Assembly (NCBI GenBank): GCA_024699855.1
Contig: JAMPIQ010000003.1
Coordinates: forward strand, 7,254,001-7,318,000
DNA: 64,000 nucleotides
Direction: 5' to 3'
From: Aphelenchoides besseyi
Lineage: Eukaryota; Nematoda; Chromadorea; Rhabditida; Aphelenchoididae
Positions 56,052 to 64,000 of this stretch are shown one piece after another; the first letter of the stretch is position 1; each line of letters opens with the position of its first letter. The position numbers and the translations under genes are program-made. Under the pieces are notes generated by a model, which searched no databases, was not told the DNA's origin, and worked only from the letters and a program-made list of their open reading frames with translations.

Positions 56052-56202
56052 TCAACGACCATTTTGAAAGTCCGATGGCCATCTTCTTTTCTTCTTACGT
56101 TGTTCGTCTTTCAATTCAAATTGTCGTCTTTTCGAGAGCTGTTTTCTGAAGCAACGAGATTTCATTTTGTTCAATTAGTTTGTCGGCGGTTAACTGGTTC
56201 AT
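56052..56202 (-). pseudogene. Small basic ORF with a likely one-base frameshift
   Basis: The ATG at 56202 reads a helical start (QLTADKLIEQNEISLLQKTALEK) that runs into a stop. Near an AAAA run around 56118, the next frame continues as RRQFELKDEQRKKKRRWP and ends at a TGA that overlaps an AATAAA signal (56047-56052, minus strand). Together the pieces resemble one small basic nuclear-type protein of about 50 residues. It may be an error in the sequence or a recent lesion. An alternative start at 56165 would give only the basic half. Confidence 0.3.
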
Positions 56203-56309
56203 TGAATGTTACGAACTTAAAATAAAAATGAACACAAACTGAAAATCGCTGCTGGAGATCAGTACAACATTATGTTCTGCTTAAAAGATATACAATTGAT
56301 ACGATGATT

Positions 56310-57776
56310 TCACGCGGTATGATTCATGATTGCCAAAACATTCTCGCACTCCTGATTGGAACCGTTCATTTGAATGAGAAGTGTTAAATAGGTAAGAACC
56401 AACGAAGTGGTCGTCAGGATCATTGGTTTGGTCACAACAGCAAAACCCCAAATCGAAATACCGAGTCCTTGTTGATTGGCGTGTGAAACGAAAACGTTCG
56501 CAATTTGGTAAACACTCGCGTTGTACGGCATCCAAATTCGTTGATTTCCATAGATAATACTCTCGATTTGGCGAATCTGCAAGGGCATATGTTAACTTGG
56601 TTGTTTGATTTCCTCATACTGCGCCATAGACACGTGCAGGTTGAATTGTCAATCCGACAATTTGAACGATACAAAACATCAGTTCAGGACACGACAACGC
56701 TATATCGTACCACTGTCCTGTGTTCAAGGCTCTATAGAACGACAAGAGCGTAAAAACGGAGGTTGGAATATTCGTGCCTAACATAGCGAAATTATAAACT
56801 TCAAAAGCATTGTCGACACTTCGAACTATTTCGCTTAATTCAACGTGTTTCGAGTAACGATCCAGTAACTGATCAGCAACTTCATCACGAGTTCGATCCT
56901 CTCCGATCTAAATTTCTTTACGTACACTCGTTATTTGCGCTTACGTCTTTCAGGGTCTCGTTGAACTTTTCTAATTCTTCATGAACAGTAATGCTCACTA
57001 CCACGTAAAGCGACATAGATGTTAGCCAGACTGTCATTGCGTAAAACGTAACAACGTAGAATACGAAACGAAAACGAGCGTTTCCGTAGGCATCAGTCAA
57101 TTTCAAATCGTAGTGTGGCGCCGAACCATAGAAATATTCAATGACAGCGCTGAAGATGAGAGACAAAACGCAAGTAATGAAGAATCCAGAAAACACAAGA
57201 AACGCTTTGCACACCCGATTCTTTAATCCGCTCTTCTCGCTCATTGCAACGTTCTCCCATGGTACAACCTGTGCCAGTTGTCGTAGAACATTTCGACGTT
57301 GCCAGTAGACGATGAAGCACTAAAGAAGTTATGAGAAACGATTAGACATCTTTACCATTGATATAAAAGCTTGCAACAACCAATTCAGAAGAACTAACGA
57401 TCTTTCTATATTATCACCTGTAATCATCATTTTACTCCATTCATACGTCAACATAAGGTTGTTGAGCTTTTTCCGTCATTCTCGCTGTCGGATCATATCT
57501 TGAATGAACTCACCTCTTTTATTGATTACAAAATAAGTGACCCAACTCAATTGGTAGAAGACTAAAAAGCTTAATAGTCTTTAATGTAGAGAATTACTCA
57601 CCAATTAACATCAGAAAAGCGGCTCGCAGAATTCGAAAAGTTTTGACCAAAGGACTTTGCCCTGGACAATCGTAGACGAGAAATGTTTTGCAAAGAACGA
57701 CATTCAAGAATCCCAAACGATTCAAATATAACGATGGATCTTCACGAATTTTCTGCAAACGAGAACAAAACGACAT
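56310..57776 (-). CDS. Gustatory-receptor-like chemoreceptor (LITE-1/GUR type), copy 1
   Basis: Seven or eight exons on the minus strand give a multi-pass membrane protein. Clear blocks are FLVFSGFFITCVLSLIFSAVIEYF, RFVFYVVTFYAMTVWLTSMSLYVVV, an intracellular loop with HEELEKFNETLKD, then FAMLGTNIPTSVFTLLSFYRAL and LMFCIVQIVGLTI. The last helix carries LTYLTLLIQMN, which fits the TYhhhhhQ motif of insect and nematode gustatory receptors (7tm_7-like family, inverted topology with an intracellular N-terminus). The N-terminus has no signal peptide, as expected. In C. elegans the relatives LITE-1 and GUR-3 detect light and peroxide. The ligand here is unknown. The paralogue at 58891-60462 shares its intron positions. 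Confidence 0.65.
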
Positions 57777-58890
57777 CTTGCCCCTCAAGTTGACTGCTAC
57801 AAAGGTCGTTTAGTTATGAAAAGAACTCGTCTAAATAAGCACGAAAGTTGATTGCATCACACGACATTATTTAAAAAATTTTTGATTCTAATGTTGAAAT
57901 TTCTCAGAAGACAAACAGTTTTCATTGACCAACAAACGAAAGTCGTTTTCTATTCTTTTTAAACGATTTCATGCCCATTGTCTGCTTTAAGACTTTTGCA
58001 TCTGCTGTGGTATAAAAAGAAAGACTTAAAAACAATTCAAAATTGTTGTTCCTTGAGATCACAACAACTCTGCGAGACTAAGAGTAATCCACTAAAATTA
58101 ACGCAGTGCTCTGCTTAACCCCAAAAGAATTGACTAAATGAACGTTTCCCGTCTCTCCATTCGAAGAGTAAGAACCAAATGGAAAGGTTTACAAGGACTG
58201 TTCGCAAAGATCACAAACCAACTACTCATAATCGAGAATTAGACCACCTGACGATTCACGAATCGCTACATCATTTCCCGTGGCTTTTTATAGCTGAAAC
58301 TCAGAGCTTTGATTCCGAAGGCGGAGTTTCAAATGTCAACCAACTTCGCTACTCGGCGTCTATCTTACCGTAATAAGCTAAATAGTCGCGAGATGACAAA
58401 AAGATTTACGTAAATCAAAAACGCGGAAAACAAACGAAACTCGTGACTTGGTTGGCACTTTAAATGACATTCGACCTTCTGCTTCACAAGCTTTTAAGAG
58501 GACCGGAGTGTCTTACAAAAATACAATTTTGGTTTCGAGTTTCTAGTCTATGGTCATTAATCCAATTTGATTGGATGTAAATGCAATAAAGAAGAAAGAG
58601 ACTAGAATACTTTTATGTTTAAAGTTTTTGTCATCATATTCGTCTACTAACTTAATTTTAGCACCTCGACTTCCACGCAATTTCACAACATCCAAGGTAG
58701 AAGTACACAACAAACGTGTTTATCTTAATCATATTGTGCAGAAACAAAGAATAAGTGGTTACAAGAAAACTGCTTACAATCGAGCAGTTTAGATTAACTA
58801 GGTCGTTGTTCGTAATGGGTCTTCATACTACATGTAAAATGTTCGAAAAAGCAGTTTATTGACGTAAACATATAATCAAAAACCATTAGG
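57777..58890. other. Intergenic between the two receptor genes
   Basis: It should hold the promoter of copy 1 and the 3' flank of copy 2. Open frames at 58179-58373 and 58571-58792 have no recognised motif. Confidence 0.4.
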
Positions 58891-60462
58891 TCAACTGTTA
58901 AGAGCAGTGAGATTTAGATTACCGATATAATCGGATTTCATTCTGCTGTCCATTTCGACTAACAATGTCAGGTATGTAATGATCAATGAAGCCGACTACA
59001 AAGAAGCTATTAGCAAGGTTATTTAACAGTCTAATTACCGTCAAGATAATCGATTTGCTTATGAGTGCAAATCCCCAAACCGAAATTCCCAAATCCGACT
59101 GTTTAGAGTGAGCTATGAACATGTTCGAAATCTCGTAAACTTGCGAATCGTATGGTAGATAGAGATGCCGGTTTCCAAAAGTAGTGGCTTCAACAGCTCG
59201 AATCTAAAGACCGATTGCGTATTAGTTAGTTCAATAGTCATACACTAGCATGCAGTTTTGCAGGAGCTGTAGTGAGTGCGGCAATCTCAATTATGCAAAA
59301 AACCAATGATGGCGTGGAAAAAATTGTCGACAAAACAAGACCACGGCGAATTCTTTGTATCAAACTCAACAAAGTGAACACTGTGGTTGGTAAAGTACTC
59401 GCTAAGCAATCTCTGTTTATCTTCAGCGAATTCACACCTACCAATCATAAGAAAAGTGTAGACTTCGAAAGTCGAGTTTATTTGACGAACAATCGATGCC
59501 AAAGTGACTTGTCGATCGTACAAATTCAAAAGGTTTTCAGCAACTTTTGCACGCGATTCACCTCTATTTCCAACCTGAAAACCACTTCAGCTCGGTTTCT
59601 CTCTTCACGTTTACTTTCTGCAGCTTTTGATTCAAAAGTTCGAACTCGTTGTAAACTATTAGTGAAATGCAAATGTAAAACATTAAGACCGCAATCCACG
59701 TAAGAATACCGTAAGTAAAAACGATACTTGTGATCGCAAAAGAGTGTTTGCATGGGTATGCCTTAATAGAACCAACAATTATAAGCCTCATTGATATTCT
59801 TTACCCAATACAACTCAGGTAGTAGCTTGTAAAACCCGAAAGGATGATCGGTGTAGTACAAGAAAAACGACAATGACATGTAGCATAGAGACAAGATCGC
59901 AATCAATCCAAAGACTCCATAATACCGATAAAGTTGTCGTTTCGCGTATTTCCAATTGTGGAAAAATTCGAACTTGTGCCAAGCAATCTCTGACATTAAC
60001 AACTGTAGTTGACCTACAAACAGAATGTTTTCATTAAACTTCTACGCAACGAACCTGTGTATTGCCAGTAGTTTAGGAAACACGCGGCTAAAAAGCCTTG
60101 AAATATCCAACAGAAAATCGTAACTCCCGAAGCCTTGTAACTGCTCGAGTAGCTCAAAAGAATGTACAAATAATATCCAGTTTGATAAGAAACTACAATT
60201 AACACGAAAAGTGGATTTGGTTCTCGAACTTACTAATCGAAAACACAATTATCGCAATAATCAAACGGACCAATGAAACCTGCCATCTTGGTCCTGTTCG
60301 ATACATCAATAGAGTTAACTGGAGTACACTGTGAAGCATATGCAACGGTTTTCGAACAGTCGGTTCCTCGTCTTCAATGGCCAATTTGCAGTCGCCATTC
60401 TCGTACTTGGAAATTTTAAAATATTCGCTTAGCATCTTGTCCGTGAGGGTTAATTTCGACAT
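58891..60462 (-). CDS. Gustatory-receptor-like chemoreceptor, copy 2
   Basis: About eight exons on the minus strand. An N-terminal cytosolic region (MSKLTLTDKMLSEYF) precedes helices such as WQVSLVRLIIAIIVF, YYLYILLSYSS, GVTIFCWIFQGFLAACFLN and YGVFGLIAILSLCYMSLSFFLYY. The block AITSIVFTYGILTWIAVLMFY and the loop NEFELLNQKLQKV align with copy 1. So do FEVYTFLMI, LPTTVFTLLSL and LGISVWGFALISKSIILT. The final helix has ITYLTLLVEMD, the family TYhhhhh motif with Glu in place of Gln. Splice phases agree at the joints I compared. The gene lies upstream of copy 1 in the same direction, a tandem duplication. Confidence 0.65.
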
Positions 60463-60898
60463 TATGAGTTATAGTATTAGATGCCTACAGAACCGGATGC
60501 GAAAATGAAAGCGAATTCTCCAAAGAATTAAATTTCAGTGCATTCTTACAATAAAGAACGTTCAGCGATGTCTAGTCAGTGAACGCTGGTTGCTGTTTGT
60601 TTGTTGAAATAGTTAATGAAAAAGACGTATAATCTTCTAGCAGCGAAATTGCCATTTGGAGTGCTCTTTCGAAGACCTCGAGGCTACAGAATCCGTAACC
60701 ATTTTGTCTACGATTCTTGCAAATATTTTGACATTTCGATTGTACTTTGGAATCAACTCGAATTGGGAGCAACGGAGTTGTTGCTCTCATTGTTTCACAA
60801 GTTTTCTGAAGGATCTTTACTTTATTCGAAATCCCATTCAACAACACAGAACAAAACAAAACCAACAAATATTGAAATACACGTGGCGAAGAAGAAAA
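60463..60898. other. Intergenic, receptor gene to TPR
   Basis: 5' flank of receptor copy 2 and 3' flank of the TPR gene, both on the minus strand. No further gene seen. Confidence 0.4.
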
Positions 60899-63800
60899 TT
60901 ATTGCGACGGCTGATTCGAAGATCCAGACGGCGGTTGTTGGTTTGGATCTTGAGAAGTCGACGGAGAAGCAGCAGCCACATCGCCATCGGACCCCGGTTC
61001 TTCAATACGCGGTCGTTTTATAGCTGTACGACGTAAGGCGGGTGCAAGATTCGCAGCGGCAAGTGAACGACCAAAAAGTTGAGATGGCGAAGCTGCTGGA
61101 GTGGTCGTTGAAGGCTTTGGTTCGACTGATTGAGCCGTTGGTTCGACTGATTGAGTCGTTGGTTCGGAGATTGCTTCAGCACTTGCTGGTGCTTGTTCCA
61201 CCGGTGCAACAGTCAAATGCTGGCATTTTGGACAATTCTTGATGCTATTGAAGATCTCATCGTTGATTTTGCGGTAACGACGAGCGATGTCGCGTAAGCT
61301 GAAAGCTTTTTTTTTTGCGATTACAAGTTCCCTTTTGATTTTCTCCATCTCTTCATCCGATTGTTTGACCTCATTGTCTTTGGCCTAAAAATAAAGAGCA
61401 TAAAGAAGAATATTTTGAGTGAAATCGATTACCTCAACCTGCGAATTCAACTTAATAAGTGATGCTTTGAATGCATCGGCTGGACTATCATCACGTGTTG
61501 ATGGACCACCAGGTGATGTTTGAGTGACGCTCAATTTTTCCTGCTGTTTTGCCAAAACACGAAGTCGCATTTGAGCTTCTTCGTTTCGTTCACGTCGATA
61601 TTGTTCGATTAATTCAAGAATTTTGCTTGTATCGGCATGTGACATTGTCGAGGGATCAGGAAGTTGTAGCGGCAACTGATCGGCTTCACTGGAGATTCGT
61701 TCAATAAGTTGATTCAACGAGTTTTGCGTATTCTGATCGGATAACTGACTACCCAATGCGTTCTTTTCGAGTACCGAAATTTGTTGTCGAAGCGACTCGT
61801 TTTCGCTTTCTAGTGCTTGCTATAAGTCTTTAACGATAAGAAAATTTCTTTTGGTGTTCTCACCCTCAATTCAACTGTAAATTGTTCTTGATGTTGCAAA
61901 CGTTCCAACAGTTGTAATCGTTCATTTTGAATGCTCTCCAATTGTCGGGCATAATCGTCAGCTCGGGCGTTTAATGAATTGCGTTCCGCCTGAAGAACTC
62001 CAAGTTCTGAGGTCTTCTAAACAACAACCCAACTTAAAAGATGAGTGATTGGTAATTCAACCTGTTGAATTGTTGACTGAAGTTCTTCTGATTCGTTGCG
62101 TGCAGTCAACAACTCGGCACGTACACGCTCCAATTCAGCAGCCACTTGTTCTTTCTGTTGATCGACTTCGGCAATTCGAGTTTTCCATTCGGATACAACT
62201 TGCGAATGTTCGGCTTCTTTGTTTGCAGCACTGTTTTGCAATTCGTCGATGTTTGCTCGTAGACCGTCGATGGTTTGTTGGGATTCGCGTAGTTGAGAAG
62301 CAGCCTCATCGTATTGCTGTTGAAGTCGATTTTGTTCACGAATCGATTTCTCTTCGTTCTCGTGCAAATTCTTTTCCATTGAATCCGCAAGTTGTTTGAA
62401 TGTTCGACATTGTTGTTCAGCACCTTCCAACTGAGCTTTCCAACCTAAAACACATTGGTATTCGATGTGAATACAAAGTAATAGAACTCACGTTCAGCCC
62501 TTCCATTCGACTCGGAGACCGTACGTTCCAAATACGTGATTTTGTTGCGAAGTTGTTGAATCTGCTTGCGACAAGACTCAAGACTTGCATCCGATGAGTC
62601 GATTTCTGTCAACTGCCGATTCAACGACTCGTATTTGTCTGTGATTTCCGCGTGATTTAATTGCAAGGTGTTGAGCTGATTTTGGATTGTTTCGCATTTC
62701 TGAAGGTAGTTATCGCGTTGAAGTTGCACCTCAGCCAAAGTTGTTTTGAGTTTGTCCACCGTGAAGGTCTGTTGCAAGTGCATTACTTTAACGAAGTCAG
62801 TCAACATTGCATTTTGATTTTGAACGTTCTGTAGTTGCTCTTTTGTTTCGACAAATTGTGCACTATCCATTTTCGTGTAGGCAGAACGAAACTCGTTCAA
62901 TGCAGTGGTGACAGTCATTGCCACAGACTCGTTGTCCTGAAGCATTTGAACACGACTACGCAGTTGAGCTAATTCCTGTCGCGAAAGATCCAGTTCGGTG
63001 TCCATTGTTCTCTTCAATGTCCTTAAAAGCAGATAGATTACAAACAGAATGTTCCATCAAAGACTCACGTGTAGTTCCGATTTTCGGTCTCCAATTCATT
63101 AAAACGCATTTGCATCGAATCGTATTTGGCTTTCATGGTTTGAAGTTCAGTCACAGCTTTCTGCTTCTGTTCGTTAAATTTCCGGTTTAATTTGTCCAAT
63201 TCGTTCAATCGCTTCTCCATGGCTTCAACAACTTCGGTTTGGGTTTGAACTTTCAATTCTAACGTCTCTTTTGTTGAATGCAATTGGCCAATCAACTCGT
63301 TCTTCTGTGCGATGAGATCTTCATGAGCACTAGAAATCAAATTGAAAAATCGGATAAGAATGTTAACTGACCTTTCACGTCGTTGTTTCTCGTCGTTCAT
63401 GTTATTCAAACGATCGGAGATCGACTTCAGTTCACAACGTAACTTGTGAACCTCGACTTCGTATTCCACTTTCGTACGTAATTGCTTCGTTGGGTCATTA
63501 ATTGATTTGAAGAAGGAGCCATCGATTTCCATTGCGGAAGCGGCGGTTTGATTCGCAATCAAACTGTCATCAACGGCCAGTTCTTCGTATTTCATTTTGT
63601 AGTATTCCATCGACTTCTCCAATCGAGACATTTGTTTGTTTTTGTCTTCCAGTTTTTCTTTATACGAATTCAATTCATCGGTCACCGATTTCAATTGGTT
63701 TTCAATAGCTTGTGAAGCCATTGATGGAAGGTCCTCTTGTAGTTTGGTTTGCAAGTCTTCAACTCTAAAACAGAAACAATCTAATCGGTGAGTTTAGTTG

Positions 63801-64000
63801 GTCTTACTGTTTTTGAAGTCGAAGATTATCGCGAATTATGTGTTGAATATTCTCGAAACGACCTTGCACTTCATCCTCAGTCATATCGTCTTCGTAAGCG
63901 GCTGGCAAGAATTCAGAGGCAAACTAAAACTTTCATAAGTTTACTTGCTTATTGATAGGACCAACTTGAGCGACCAAGATCGTGTTCTGTCGATCCAACT
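60899..64000 (-). CDS. npp-21: Nucleoporin TPR / Megator (C-terminal part; 5' end outside window)
   Basis: TPR forms the nuclear basket of the pore and works in mRNA export and spindle checkpoint control. Reading from the right edge on the minus strand: LDRQNTILVAQ and FASEFLPAAYEDD...FENIQHIIRDN align with the TPR region around the human '[24 protein letters not shown]'. A very long coiled coil follows over several exons (for example MSRLEKSMEYYKMKYEELAVDD, DKYESLNRQLTEID). The C-terminal ~100 residues are Ser/Pro/Gln-rich with tandem QSVEP units and a basic cluster (LRRTAIKRPRI) that could be a nuclear localisation signal. The gene runs off the right edge, so the N-terminal half is missing. 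The splice nearest the edge (63940-63970) is unresolved. Confidence 0.85.

Noticed and set aside
56310..60462. First impression of bestrophin channels
   Set aside because: None of the bestrophin N-terminal motifs are present. The final-helix TYLTLL motif and the block order fit gustatory-type receptors better.
1..64000. CRISPR arrays, bacterial operons, phage or plasmid features
   Set aside because: Spliced genes with short introns and eukaryotic poly(A) signals occur throughout. No regularly spaced direct repeats of CRISPR type were seen.

Overview
The window looks like part of a nematode nuclear genome. It holds a MLT-10-like moulting-cycle gene, a family I know only from nematodes. Introns in the dense half are very short (about 37-60 nt) and mostly end in TTTCAG or TTTAG. 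A reverse transcriptase fragment of the RTE type common in nematodes lies at 9.4-10.3 kb, and two gustatory-receptor-like (LITE-1/GUR-type) chemoreceptors sit in tandem at 56-60 kb. I cannot name the species. The splice joints given here were read by eye from reading frame, GT-AG signals and family resemblance; no alignment or transcript was available.

Layout, left to right. 1-1027: 3' part of a membrane protein gene. 1355-1633: a small inverted-repeat element. 2.1-3.1 kb: a kelch-like hypothetical gene. 3.1-13.5 kb: a gene-poor stretch with a perfect 30-bp hairpin, a 5'-truncated RTE element and a second small inverted-repeat element. 13.6-17.9 kb: a membrane-anchored PAN-domain protein with unusually long introns. 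19.9-23.9 kb: divergent PDCD10 (CCM3) and dymeclin genes. 24.8-25.0 kb: a tiny hypothetical gene. 25.8-27.2 kb: a LET-767/HSD17B12-type steroid/fatty-acyl reductase. 27.8-30.4 kb: the Pol III factor BRF1. 30.5-30.7 kb: a 47-residue membrane micropeptide. 31.1-33.2 kb: a Shaker-type potassium channel with altered filter and gate residues. 33.3-36.5 kb: the MLT-10-like gene. 38.4-39.8 kb: a tau-tubulin-kinase-like kinase. 40.0-40.8 kb: a secreted, probably GPI-anchored protein. 41.0-46.9 kb: a small membrane protein downstream of a P-glycoprotein-type ABC transporter. 47.8-51.2 kb: a coiled-coil protein, a peroxisomal-type hydroxyacyl-CoA dehydrogenase and a Myb/SANT (zeste-like) factor. 52.6-53.0 kb: a doubtful gene, possibly inside a transposon-like interval. 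54.2-55.8 kb: oligoribonuclease (REXO2) overlapping a convergent hypothetical gene. 56.3-60.5 kb: two chemoreceptor paralogues. 60.9 kb to the right edge: the C-terminal half of nucleoporin TPR.

The window divides in two: a sparse left third with long introns and transposon debris, and a compact right two thirds where genes sit tens to hundreds of bases apart and convergent neighbours nearly touch or overlap. The most unusual features are the exon-by-exon microexon architecture of the MLT-10 repeat region (one exon is 8 nt), the odd potassium channel with a possibly non-canonical intron, a broken splice acceptor in the ABC transporter that a single missing base would repair, a GC-AG intron, an intronic-scale membrane micropeptide, and the divergent pairing of two Golgi-linked genes.
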